Source: Clostridium sp. (GTDB lineage Bacteria; Bacillota; Clostridia; Lachnospirales; Lachnospiraceae). From it: a stretch of DNA of 8,977 bases. Location of the stretch: assembly GCA_016302185.1 (NCBI GenBank), contig JAEDOC010000084.1:1-8977 (forward strand). Reading direction: 5' to 3'. Numbering within the stretch: position 1 is the first letter of the stretch; each line of letters begins with the position of its first letter. This document shows positions 1 to 7,101 of the stretch, one piece after another. The notes below the pieces were generated by a model that did not search any database, was not told the origin of the DNA, and worked only from the letters and a program-made list of their open reading frames with translations. The translations under genes and the position numbers were made by a program.

Positions 1-432
1 GGCCCACCGATGGCGGTCGCCCCCCTGAATAAGGTACGGGAGGTAGTCGACTATGCCATCACTGAAATTCCTCCGGAGAAAATTCATCTCGGGATTCCCA
101 ATTACGGATATGACTGGCCGCTTCCCTATGTGAGAGGAACGACAAAGGCGCAGAGCATCAGCTATACGGATGCCATCCGTCTGGCCGTTGACCACGGCGT
201 TCGCATTTTCTTTGATGAGGTATCACAGACCCCCTGGTTCCGCTACTGGCAGTACGGAATTCAGCATGAGGTCTGGTTTGAGGATGTGCGCAGCTATCAG
301 GCAAAATTCAGGCTGATGGAAGAGCTTGGCCTTCCCGGTGCCGGCTTCTGGCAGCTGATGCGGCTCTTTCGGGCCGGCTGGCTTCTGGCGGATTCCATGT
401 ATAAAATTAGAAAATTGGAAGGAAAGTATTGA
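1..432 (+). CDS. Glycoside hydrolase family 18, YaaH/SleL-like spore germination glucosaminidase (3' end only)
   Basis: The reading frame is open from base 1 and ends in TGA at 430-432, so this is the C-terminal 143 residues of a longer protein; the ATG at 10 is internal. The visible part matches the end of the GH18 TIM barrel in YaaH/SleL cortex-fragment-lytic enzymes: GPPMAVAPLNKV at residues 1-12, GIPNYGYDW at 31-39, HEVWFED at 89-95 and GAGFWQLMR at 113-121, the last strand with its conserved Trp. In this family the enzyme hydrolyses N-acetylglucosaminyl bonds in spore cortex peptidoglycan during germination. The catalytic DxxDxDxE-type motif and any N-terminal LysM domains would lie upstream of the window. 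The protein stops soon after the barrel, as family members usually do. The stop codon overlaps the -35 box of the next promoter. The family is well supported; the exact substrate is inferred. Confidence 0.85.
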   Translation, partial: GPPMAVAPLNKVREVVDYAITEIPPEKIHLGIPNYGYDWPLPYVRGTTKAQSISYTDAIRLAVDHGVRIFFDEVSQTPWFRYWQYGIQHEVWFEDVRSYQAKFRLMEELGLPGAGFWQLMRLFRAGWLLADSMYKIRKLEGKY

Positions 433-457
433 CAGATTTCCGGTTAATGCATATAAT
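429..457 (+). promoter_or_regulatory. Consensus vegetative sigma promoter for the ABC importer operon
   Basis: TTGACA at 429-434 and TATAAT at 452-457 are separated by exactly 17 bases, a perfect match to the bacterial housekeeping promoter consensus. The -35 box overlaps the TGA stop (430-432) of the GH18 gene. Transcription would begin near base 464, leaving a leader of about 85 bases before the ATG at 550. I see no clear operator palindrome, T-box or terminator in this leader. The promoter is inferred from sequence only. Confidence 0.85.
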
Positions 458-549
458 TTAATTCATTAGCAAAGTAGCACACTAAAGTGAAATGAAAAAA
501 AGAATTGATTTCGGAGAAGAGACCGAATCCGACAGAGGAGGAAACTATT

Positions 550-1509
550 ATGAAAAAGAACCTGAAGAATAAAGTGGCAGTTACCGCAGCGGCAGCACTG
601 ATGGCGATGACAGCACTGAGCGGCTGTTCCGCTCTGGGCGAGGCACCGACCGTTGCCAGCGAGGAAAATACCCAGGCAGAGACCGAGACGGAGAAGTCCG
701 AAGCAGAGAGTGATACGGCAGCAGAGGAAGCCAAGTCCGAAGAGACCGGCAGCCGTCTGGATGAGATTCTGGAGCGTGGGTATATTGAAGTAGCCACTGA
801 GCCGTATTTTGCACCCTATGAGTTTATTGATCCCTCGAAGCCGGGAGATGAGCAGTATGTAGGTTCGGATATTGAGATGGCAAAGTATATAGCGGAGAAG
901 CTGGGTGTGGAATGTCACATCATTCCGCTGGAGTTTGAGGCAGTGTTAACAGGTATTACCGAGGGAAAATATGATATGGCAATTTCTGCGCTGGCTTATA
1001 CCCCGGCCCGCGCAGAGGCCATGGAGATGTCCAAGGGCTATAAGTTTTCGGATGAAAAGATTCAGTACGGACTGATGGTTCGGGAGGAGAATCTGGATAA
1101 GATTAAGAATGCCGATGATCTGGCAGATAAGACTATTGTATACCAGAGCGGTTCCCTGCAGGAGATGTTTGCCAAGGAACAGGTTCCGGCCTGCAAGGAG
1201 GAGAAGAGAGTTTCCGCTACCACCGATGGCTTCCTGATGGTACAGGAAGGAAAAGCGGATGCGGTTATTACGGCAGTATCTACTGCACAGCTGTATATCG
1301 ATGCCAATAAAGGCTGCGGCATGGCGATCGTTCCGGATTTTGAATTTGTAGTGGATGAGTCCACCCAGGGTGAGAGAGTCTGCATGCCGAAGGGTGAGAC
1401 CGAACTTTGCGATAAAGTAAATGAAATTATCGACGAGGTTCTGGAATCCGGTATCTATGACGAGTGGTTCGAGGAATATGAAGAGTATGCCAAGAGTCTG
1501 GGATTATAA
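550..1509 (+). CDS. Polar amino-acid-type ABC transporter substrate-binding lipoprotein (SBP_bac_3 family)
   Basis: This is the ligand-capturing lipoprotein of an ABC importer, anchored on the outer face of the cytoplasmic membrane. The start is ATG 550, because an AGAGGAGG ribosome site at 534-541 sits 8 bases before it; an in-frame TTG at 505 lacks this. The 319-residue protein has a basic N terminus, a hydrophobic stretch and a lipobox L23-S24-G25-C26. An acidic Glu/Thr/Ser/Ala-rich linker spans about residues 31-67 and the binding domain about 69-310. Family landmarks include YFAPYEF (86-92), GSDIEMAKYIAEKLG (105-119) and TPARAEAM (151-158). R154 of that motif aligns with the arginine that binds the ligand carboxylate in GlnH and HisJ. 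The motif 237-242 reads DAVITA, where GlnH and HisJ have Asp at the last position to bind the amino group. Permease and ATPase genes follow. The general role is firm; the ligand is unknown and may not be a free alpha-amino acid. Confidence 0.93.
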   Translation: MKKNLKNKVAVTAAAALMAMTALSGCSALGEAPTVASEENTQAETETEKSEAESDTAAEEAKSEETGSRLDEILERGYIEVATEPYFAPYEFIDPSKPGDEQYVGSDIEMAKYIAEKLGVECHIIPLEFEAVLTGITEGKYDMAISALAYTPARAEAMEMSKGYKFSDEKIQYGLMVREENLDKIKNADDLADKTIVYQSGSLQEMFAKEQVPACKEEKRVSATTDGFLMVQEGKADAVITAVSTAQLYIDANKGCGMAIVPDFEFVVDESTQGERVCMPKGETELCDKVNEIIDEVLESGIYDEWFEEYEEYAKSLGL

Positions 1510-1536
1510 TGAGGTTTCATTCAGGAGGACCCCGTC

Positions 1537-2202
1537 ATGTTAGAAACAATCATTAAGATGTGGAGCAAATACGGATATGTTTACTTAAATGGTCTGGCCG
1601 GCACGTTGTGCCTGGCCGCCATTACTGTGTTCTGCGGAACGCTGCTGGGCACGGTTCTGGCTGTGATGCGCCTGTCCAAGGTAAAACCATTTCAGTGGGT
1701 AGTCCGTTTTTATGTCTGGGTGCTGCGCGGTACCCCGATTCTGCTTCAGCTGTATTTCTTCTGGATTTTCCTGCCGAAAATCGTACATGTCAGAATTTCC
1801 GATACCTTCTGTATTGTCATCGCGCTGATCGTCAATGCCAGCTCCTATGTGGCGGAGGTCATCCGTGCCGGTATCCAGGCGGTGGACAAGGGACAGATGG
1901 AGGCAGCCAGAAGCTTAGGTATGACCGGCCGTCATGCCATGACCAAGATTATCCTGCCGCAGGCGGTAAAGAATATCCTTCCGGCTCTGGGCAATGAATT
2001 TATCACCATGATTAAACAGGCCTCCCTGGCCTCTGTCTTCTTTATCAACGAGCTGACCACCTCCTATAAGACGGTGTCCTCCGCGACCTTCCGTCAGGTG
2101 GAGTCCATCATCATCGCCGGATGTATCTACCTTCTGGTAACCACGGTGCTGGGCAAGATCATGGAATATGTGGAATGGAGGATGAACCGAAATGATCGAT
2201 AA
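1537..2202 (+). CDS. Amino-acid-type ABC transporter permease (HisM/GlnP family)
   Basis: This is a 221-residue integral membrane subunit of the importer; it would form the membrane channel as a homodimer. The start is ATG 1537, with AGGAGG at 1523-1528 placed 8 bases upstream and 27 bases after the lipoprotein stop. Hydrophobic segments lie at roughly residues 20-44, 55-80, 88-107 and 187-207. The family motif RGTPILLQLYFF runs from 64 to 75. The EAA coupling loop that docks on the ATPase begins at E122 (EAARSLGM, 122-129) and ends around P141. The length is normal for the polar amino acid permeases. Its 3' end overlaps the ATPase gene by 11 bases, so the two are probably translationally coupled. 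A single permease gene suggests a homodimeric channel, as in GlnP. Confidence 0.95.
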   Translation: MLETIIKMWSKYGYVYLNGLAGTLCLAAITVFCGTLLGTVLAVMRLSKVKPFQWVVRFYVWVLRGTPILLQLYFFWIFLPKIVHVRISDTFCIVIALIVNASSYVAEVIRAGIQAVDKGQMEAARSLGMTGRHAMTKIILPQAVKNILPALGNEFITMIKQASLASVFFINELTTSYKTVSSATFRQVESIIIAGCIYLLVTTVLGKIMEYVEWRMNRNDR

Positions 2203-2944
2203 GAAGAACGGCGCAGAGCCGATTATCCGGGTGGAGAATCTGAAAAAGTCCTTCGGAGATCTGGAGGTATTAAAGGGGATCACGGAATCCATCTATGAGG
2301 GCGAGGTGGTATCTGTCATCGGACCCAGCGGCGGCGGCAAGAGTACCTTTCTGCGCTGCTTAAACCTCCTGGAGACGCCGACCGGCGGCAGCGTCTATTT
2401 CCGCGGAACCAATATTACAGATAAAAAAGTGAATATCGATCAGTACCGGCAGAAGCTGGGAATGGTATTTCAGAGCTTTAATGTATTTCCTCATCTGAAG
2501 GTCATTGATAATATCACCATCACTCCCATGCTGGAGAAGAAGGTGCCGAAGGAAGAGGCGGAGAAGAAAGCCTGCGAGCTTCTGGAGCGGGTTGGTCTTC
2601 TGGAGAAAAAAGAGGAGTATCCGGGAAAACTGTCCGGCGGGCAGAAACAGCGTCTGGCTATTGTACGCGCACTGGCGATGGAACCGGAGGTTATGCTGTT
2701 TGATGAGCCTACTTCCGCGCTGGATCCGGAGATGGTAAAAGAGGTATTAAATGTAATCAAGGATCTGGCCGGTTCCGGTATGACCATCGTGATCGTAACC
2801 CATGAGATGGGCTTTGCCAGAGAGGTAAGCGACAGAGTGCTCTTTATCGACGGAGGTGTCATTGAGGAGAAGGGAACTCCGGAGGAGCTGTTCGGCAATC
2901 CGAAGAAGCCGAGAACCATTGAATTTCTTGGAAAAGTATTATAA
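2192..2944 (+). CDS. Amino-acid-type ABC transporter ATP-binding protein (GlnQ/HisP family)
   Basis: This 250-residue cytoplasmic ATPase powers the importer. All nucleotide-binding motifs are present: Walker A GPSGGGKST (44-52), Q-loop Q94, signature LSGGQ (147-151), Walker B ending in D171-E172, D-loop SALD (175-178) and the switch H204. The protein has no extra C-terminal regulatory domain, and its length fits GlnQ/HisP. The start is ATG 2192, inside the end of the permease gene; GGAGG at 2177-2181 gives 10-base spacing. One small oddity follows the signature: the usual V/IARAL reads IVRAL (residues 157-161). The AbgB-like gene starts 44 bases after the stop with no terminator between, so it is probably in the same transcript. 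The substrate cannot be read from this subunit. Confidence 0.97.
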   Translation: MIDKKNGAEPIIRVENLKKSFGDLEVLKGITESIYEGEVVSVIGPSGGGKSTFLRCLNLLETPTGGSVYFRGTNITDKKVNIDQYRQKLGMVFQSFNVFPHLKVIDNITITPMLEKKVPKEEAEKKACELLERVGLLEKKEEYPGKLSGGQKQRLAIVRALAMEPEVMLFDEPTSALDPEMVKEVLNVIKDLAGSGMTIVIVTHEMGFAREVSDRVLFIDGGVIEEKGTPEELFGNPKKPRTIEFLGKVL

Positions 2945-2988
2945 TTTGAAGAGCATTAGAAAGATTATCATTGTGAAAGGATAGGATC

Positions 2989-4431
2989 ATGAAGGATCTG
3001 GAATTGATTGAGAAAGCGATTGCGGAGGTGGAAGGCCGCATTCTGGAAGCCAATGATAAGATCTGGGAGTATGCGGAGCTGGCGTTTAAGGAGTATCAGT
3101 CGTCAGCTCTTCTTTGTCAGCTCCTGGAAGAGGAAGGTTTTACGGTAAAGATGGGCCTTGCCGGAATTCCCACCTGCTTTACCGGCAGCTTTTCCGTGGG
3201 AAGCGGAAAACCGGTGATGGGAATTCTGGGAGAGTACGATGCGCTGTCCAGCTTAAGCCAGGAGGCCGGTGTGGCAGTGAAAAAGGAGCGGGTTCCCGGC
3301 GCGCCGGGCCATGGCTGCGGTCACAGCGCTCTGGGCACAGGATCTCTGGCTGCGGCGTTTGCCGTGAAGAAATACCTGGAGGCCAATCAGAAGGACGGAA
3401 CCATTATTTATTTTGGCTGTCCTGCGGAGGAAGGTGCCGGTTCCAAGCAGTTTATGGCCCGGGCCGGACTGTTTGACGATGTGGATTTTGTATACACCTG
3501 GCACCCGGCCACGGTAAATGCGGTGGACAACACCCATAACAACGCGATCATGGGAGCCAATTTCCATTTCAAGGGTTTGACCGCTCATGCTGGTTCTACT
3601 CCGTTTTTGGGGAGAAGCGCGCTGGATGCGGTGGAGCTGATGAGCGTGGGCTGCAATTATTTAAGAGAGCATATTATCCCGGAAGCCAGAATCCACTATG
3701 CCTATATTGATGCCGGCGGAACAGCTCCCAATGTGGTGCAGGATCGGGCGACAGTCCGTTACGAGGTAAGAGCGCCCTATGTATCCCAGTTAAAGCAGCT
3801 GTTTGAGCGTGTGGTCAAGGTGGCAAAGGGCGCTGCCATGATGACAGAGACAGAGATGAGCTATGAGCTGTGCATGGCATTTACCGAATACCTGCCCAAT
3901 AAGGCGCTGGCCGGTGTGGCGGATGAGTGCATGAAGGAGATTGGTGCACCGGACTGGTCGGAAGAGGATTATGCGCTTGCCAAACAGTTCGTGGAGACGT
4001 ATAATGATCAGACGAAGGAGCGGATCCGTCAGGAGATTGTTGAACTGTACGGGGAGGATCGGCTGGACGAGATTCTGGCCCGTCCGCTGGATTCGGAAGT
4101 GCATCTTTTTGATCCCTCTGCGACGAAGATGGAGGCCGGATCCACGGATGTGGGCGATGTGGCCTATGCGGTACCGACGCTGAATCTCAATGTGGCTACC
4201 TGCTGTATCGGCAACGTGGGCCATACCTGGCAGATGACGGCTCAGACCTGTAGTCCGCTGGCTCACAAGGGGCTTCTGACGGCAGCCAAGATCATGGCGC
4301 TTGCCTGTGTGCGGACTATGGATCGACCGGAGGTCATCGCAGCCGCCAAAGAAGAAGTGAAAAAACGCAACGGAGGCAGATATACCTGTCCGCTGCCGGA
4401 TGAGGTGCAGCCGCCGCTGAATAATTACTAG
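2989..4431 (+). CDS. M20-family metal-dependent amidohydrolase, AbgB-like (aminobenzoyl-glutamate hydrolase subunit B family)
   Basis: This is a probable cytoplasmic di-metal amidohydrolase that cleaves an amide bond and releases an amino acid from an N-acyl or aminobenzoyl group. At 480 residues it matches E. coli AbgB (about 481) more than the shorter (about 390) amino-acylase and IAA-amino acid hydrolases of M20D. Candidate metal and catalytic residues are all visible: GHGCGHS (107-113, with C110 and H112), PAEEGAG (145-151, with E147 and E148), WHP with H172, and GHTWQ with H412. AHAGSTP (199-205) belongs to the lid/dimerisation domain. GSTDVGDV (384-391) is typical of AbgB. The ATG at 2989 follows a modest GAAAGG (2975-2980). 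E. coli AbgB works with AbgA, but no AbgA gene is present here, so this protein would act alone or with a remote partner. The family is firm; the true substrate is unknown. Confidence 0.9.
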   Translation: MKDLELIEKAIAEVEGRILEANDKIWEYAELAFKEYQSSALLCQLLEEEGFTVKMGLAGIPTCFTGSFSVGSGKPVMGILGEYDALSSLSQEAGVAVKKERVPGAPGHGCGHSALGTGSLAAAFAVKKYLEANQKDGTIIYFGCPAEEGAGSKQFMARAGLFDDVDFVYTWHPATVNAVDNTHNNAIMGANFHFKGLTAHAGSTPFLGRSALDAVELMSVGCNYLREHIIPEARIHYAYIDAGGTAPNVVQDRATVRYEVRAPYVSQLKQLFERVVKVAKGAAMMTETEMSYELCMAFTEYLPNKALAGVADECMKEIGAPDWSEEDYALAKQFVETYNDQTKERIRQEIVELYGEDRLDEILARPLDSEVHLFDPSATKMEAGSTDVGDVAYAVPTLNLNVATCCIGNVGHTWQMTAQTCSPLAHKGLLTAAKIMALACVRTMDRPEVIAAAKEEVKKRNGGRYTCPLPDEVQPPLNNY

Positions 4432-4434
4432 GTG
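4430..4434 (+). promoter_or_regulatory. Ribosome binding site overlapping the upstream stop codon
   Basis: AGGTG includes two bases of the AbgB-like TAG stop (4429-4431). It is only 2 bases from ATG 4437 and 5 bases from ATG 4440, so the second ATG may be the true start of the aldolase-like gene. The match to the ribosome is weak, which favours translational coupling. Confidence 0.45.
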
Positions 4435-4436
4435 AT

Positions 4437-5489
4437 ATGATGTTAACATTTGAGAGTGATTATACGGAAGGAGCCCATGAGGCAATCCTTCAAAAACTGA
4501 TGGAAACAAACCGGGAATCCTTATCCGGTTATGGAAATGACTGTTATACAGAGCAGGCAAAGGAGAAGATTCGGAAGGCCTGCGGCTGCCCGGAGGCAGA
4601 AGTATATTTTCTGGTGGGAGGAACCCAGACCAACGCGCAGGTGATAAGCTCTGTGCTGAAGCCCTATGAAGGTGTGATAGCAGCTAAGACCGGCCATATC
4701 AATGTGCATGAGGCGGGAGCTATTGAATATACGGGGCATAAGGTCTATGAGCTTCCGCAGAAGGAAGGAAAGCTGTCCGCGGCGGATGTGGAGAAGCTTT
4801 TGCAGGCCTTCTGGCAGGATGAGACCCATGAGCATATGGTATTTCCCGGCATGGTGTATATCTCCCATCCAACAGAATACGGTACATTGTATACAGAAAA
4901 AGAACTGGAAGAACTGTCTGAGGTATGTCGGAAATATCAGATTCCACTCTATGTGGATGGTGCACGACTGGGCTACGGCCTGATGAGCCGCCGTACCGAT
5001 GTGACATTGCCGCGTCTGGCGGAGCTGGCGGATGTGTTCTACATCGGCGGAACCAAGGTGGGAGCTCTCTGCGGCGAGGCTGTGGTATTTACAAAGAAAA
5101 ATAAACCGAAGTATTTTATGACACTGGTGAAGCAGCATGGGGCACTGCTGGCGAAAGGGCGCCTTCTGGGCATCCAGTTTGATACGCTCTTTACCGATGA
5201 TCTGTATTTTAAGATCAGCGCCCATGCCATTGAGATGGCAGAGCAATTAAAGGAAGGCTTTCAGAAACGAGGATACGCCTTCTTCCTGGATTCCCCCACA
5301 AACCAGCAGTTTGTGATTCTGCCCAATGATAAGATGGAGAAGCTGCGCAGCAAAGTGTCCTACAGTGTGTGGGAGCCCTTGGATGAGACGCATACGGTGG
5401 TGCGGTTTGCCACCAGCTGGGCGACGACAGAGGAGCAGCTGGAAGCGCTGTGGAAGATTCTGGATGCGCTGGATATGCCGGAACCGTAA
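4437..5489 (+). CDS. Threonine-aldolase-family PLP enzyme (low-specificity L-threonine aldolase-like)
   Basis: This 350-residue fold-type I PLP enzyme belongs to the beta-eliminating lyase / threonine aldolase group. Family members split L-threonine, L-allo-threonine or related beta-hydroxy amino acids into glycine and an aldehyde in the cytoplasm. Visible landmarks are GGTQTN (61-66) for phosphate binding, H91 of HEAGA to stack on the cofactor ring, YVDGARLGYG (172-181) with D174 and R177, and YIGGTKVGA (202-210) with K207 as the Schiff-base lysine. R323 in VVRFATSW is the expected carboxylate-binding arginine. It starts 5 bases after the AbgB-like stop. Two adjacent ATGs (4437 and 4440) are possible; AGGTG at 4430-4434 gives the better 5-base spacing to 4440. 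Co-transcription with the hydrolase suggests it may process the released amino acid. The family is secure; the in vivo substrate is inferred. Confidence 0.9.
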   Translation: MMLTFESDYTEGAHEAILQKLMETNRESLSGYGNDCYTEQAKEKIRKACGCPEAEVYFLVGGTQTNAQVISSVLKPYEGVIAAKTGHINVHEAGAIEYTGHKVYELPQKEGKLSAADVEKLLQAFWQDETHEHMVFPGMVYISHPTEYGTLYTEKELEELSEVCRKYQIPLYVDGARLGYGLMSRRTDVTLPRLAELADVFYIGGTKVGALCGEAVVFTKKNKPKYFMTLVKQHGALLAKGRLLGIQFDTLFTDDLYFKISAHAIEMAEQLKEGFQKRGYAFFLDSPTNQQFVILPNDKMEKLRSKVSYSVWEPLDETHTVVRFATSWATTEEQLEALWKILDALDMPEP

Positions 5490-5516
5490 GCTTTGGAAGA
5501 AACAGGAAGCTTTGGA
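5488..5516 (+). repeat. Short direct repeat in the 72-base gap after the aldolase-like gene
   Basis: AAGCTTTGGA occurs at 5488-5497 and again at 5507-5516, a 19-base period. The following bases are also similar and purine-rich. There is no hairpin or U-run, so the repeat does not act as an intrinsic terminator. It may be a local duplication; function unknown. Confidence 0.6.
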
Positions 5517-5547
5517 GGAGGCGGACAACTCCGGAAGGAAGAGAAGA

Positions 5548-5553
5548 GGGAGG
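5548..5553 (+). promoter_or_regulatory. Ribosome binding site that sets the YkgJ-like start
   Basis: GGGAGG lies 8 bases before ATG 5562. This supports 5562 over the in-frame TTG at 5493, whose extra 23 residues are Gly/Glu/Lys-rich and do not resemble the family. Confidence 0.8.
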
Positions 5554-5561
5554 ATACCGGG

Positions 5562-6224
5562 ATGGAACGAAACATCCGTATGGAAGAGGTATCGGACGGA
5601 AAATTATATGGCTTGAATGATATGGTAAAGGCTGGCTGTGAGGACTGTGTGGGCTGCTCGGCCTGCTGTCACGGGATGGGAACCTCCATTGTGCTGGATC
5701 CTTATGATATTTACCGGTTAACAACAGGGCTGGGACTGAGCTTTGAACAGTTAATGGAGAGTAGGTTTGAGTTGAATGTGGTGGATGGCATGATTCTGCC
5801 CAATTTATCCATGAAAGGCGCAGAGGAAGCCTGCGGTTTTCTGGATAAAGACGGGCGATGCTCGATTCACCCGTACCGGCCCGGCATCTGCCGTCTCTTT
5901 CCGCTGGGGCGGCTGTACGAGAACGGCGGCTTTCAGTATTTTCTTCAGGTTCATGAGTGCCGGAAGGAAAACCGGACCAAGGTTAAAGTAAAGAAATGGA
6001 TCGATACGCCTTCGGTAAAGCAATATGAGGAATTTATCAGCCGCTGGCATTATTTTTTAAAGGATCTGGCGGAGAAAAATAAAGAGGAAAACGACGCAGA
6101 GCGGGAGAAGACAGTGAATCTTTATGTGCTGCAGCACTTTTTTCTGACTCCCTACGAAGCGGACCGCGACTTTTATGAGCAGTTTGAGGAGCGGATGACC
6201 CGGGCGAAGGAGGCACTGGCATGA
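5562..6224 (+). CDS. YkgJ-type CxxCxxCC cysteine-cluster protein
   Basis: This 220-residue protein of the CxxCxxCC (YkgJ) family is presumed to bind zinc or an iron-sulfur cluster. The cysteine set is complete: C26, C29, C32, C35 and C36 form the spaced N-terminal cluster. C91, C100 and C110 lie in the conserved pattern CGFLDKDGRC...IHPYRPGICRLFP (91-114), and C133 follows. I see no signal peptide or membrane segment, so it should be cytoplasmic. The C-terminal ~70 residues are charged and probably helical. The biochemical function of this family is not established; members occur next to varied metabolic genes. Its TGA overlaps the ATG of the PHP phosphatase (ATGA, 6221-6224), so the two are probably translated together. 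It follows the aldolase-like gene by 72 bases with no terminator. Confidence 0.85.
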   Translation: MERNIRMEEVSDGKLYGLNDMVKAGCEDCVGCSACCHGMGTSIVLDPYDIYRLTTGLGLSFEQLMESRFELNVVDGMILPNLSMKGAEEACGFLDKDGRCSIHPYRPGICRLFPLGRLYENGGFQYFLQVHECRKENRTKVKVKKWIDTPSVKQYEEFISRWHYFLKDLAEKNKEENDAEREKTVNLYVLQHFFLTPYEADRDFYEQFEERMTRAKEALA

Positions 6225-7045
6225 TGCGGGCGGATTTTCATACCCACACCACCTTCTGTGACGGTAAAAATACGCCCAGGGAGATGGTGGAGGCCGCGTA
6301 CCGGATGGGATTTACGGATTTCGGTATCTCTGGTCATGCGGATTTCTCCCTGGTGGAGCCGGGCTTCGGCATGTCGGATGAGGCACTTAAGGCGTACAAG
6401 GAAGAGCTTCTGGCTCTTCGGGAGGAATACGCCGGTCGGATGAATCTCTATATCGGCATTGAGCTGGACGTGCTGGGGCCGGTGCAGAAGGCGGAGTATG
6501 CCATCGGCTCGGTTCATGCGGTGGAAAAACATGGGGAAATCGTCTGTGTGGATGATACAGAGGAAAAGCTGACGGACGGTGTGAACCGTCTCTGGGACGG
6601 GGACTGGTACGCCTTTGTACGGGATTATTTTGCACTGGAGGCGACGGTGTATGAGAAGACCCACTGTGACTGGGTGGGGCATTTTGATCTTCTGACCAAG
6701 TTTAATGAGAATCCGGACGGAAGCTTCCGTCATTTCGATCCCACCCGGGATGAATTCCTGGAGCCGGCGCTGGCGGCGATGAAGAAGTTGAATGCCCAGG
6801 GTCTTCCCTTCGAGATCAATACCGGGGCCATCTCCCGGGGATATCGGACAGAGCCGTATCCATCGAAACAGCTGCTGCGGGAGCTGTGCCGGATGGGCGG
6901 GCGGATTATGATCAATTCTGACAGCCACAGTGTGGATACTATCGGGTTTCACTTCGCGGAAGCGGCGAAGCTGGCATCGGAATGTGGGTTTACTCATACC
7001 TGGGCTCTGGCGCCGGGCGGCGGATTCCGAAAAATAGAGCTGTAG
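6221..7045 (+). CDS. PHP-domain phosphoesterase, histidinol-phosphatase (HisJ/HisK) family
   Basis: This 274-residue metal-dependent phosphoesterase has a single PHP domain. Characterised relatives dephosphorylate L-histidinol phosphate to histidinol, the penultimate part of histidine synthesis. The metal ligands read in order: H7 and H9 (DFHTHTTFCDG), H39 (GISGHADF), E81 (GIELDVL), H99 (GSVHAV), H154 (WVGHFDLL), and D234 and H236 (NSDSHS). EINTGAISRGYRTEPYPS (198-215) is typical of the HisJ subgroup. ATG 6221 overlaps the previous stop by four bases, with AAGGAGG at 6207-6213 placed 7 bases upstream; ATG 6224 is the alternative. No other his genes are nearby, so it may be a stand-alone histidinol phosphatase or act on another sugar or amino alcohol phosphate. 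The fold and metal site are secure; the substrate is moderately sure. Confidence 0.85.
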   Translation: MMRADFHTHTTFCDGKNTPREMVEAAYRMGFTDFGISGHADFSLVEPGFGMSDEALKAYKEELLALREEYAGRMNLYIGIELDVLGPVQKAEYAIGSVHAVEKHGEIVCVDDTEEKLTDGVNRLWDGDWYAFVRDYFALEATVYEKTHCDWVGHFDLLTKFNENPDGSFRHFDPTRDEFLEPALAAMKKLNAQGLPFEINTGAISRGYRTEPYPSKQLLRELCRMGGRIMINSDSHSVDTIGFHFAEAAKLASECGFTHTWALAPGGGFRKIEL

Positions 7046-7101
7046 AGAGTGATTTGTGGATTTCCGATGCCGGGGATCCGGTCGGAAGGGAGTTCGATAC
7101 G

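Noticed and set aside
505..549. Upstream TTG start for the lipoprotein
   Set aside because: It would place 15 polar residues before the signal peptide, while ATG 550 has a strong AGAGGAGG site at the right distance.
492..572. A possible 26-codon leader peptide starting at ATG 492 and overlapping the lipoprotein start
   Set aside because: It has only a weak ribosome site, shows no run of one amino acid that would suggest attenuation, and no terminator follows it.
466..918. A cysteine-rich 150-codon minus-strand frame opposite the lipoprotein gene
   Set aside because: Its cysteines derive from the complement of GCA/GCC-rich coding in the lipoprotein linker; there is no regular Cys motif or ribosome site.
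2945..2988. Possible terminator or separate promoter between the ATPase and AbgB-like genes
   Set aside because: The 44-base gap has no GC-rich hairpin with a T-run and no good -35/-10 pair, so read-through is more likely.
3790..5246. Two long minus-strand open frames (256 and 241 codons) opposite the AbgB-like and aldolase-like genes
   Set aside because: Both are antisense to conserved genes with intact active-site motifs and have His/Leu/Cys-rich shadow composition.
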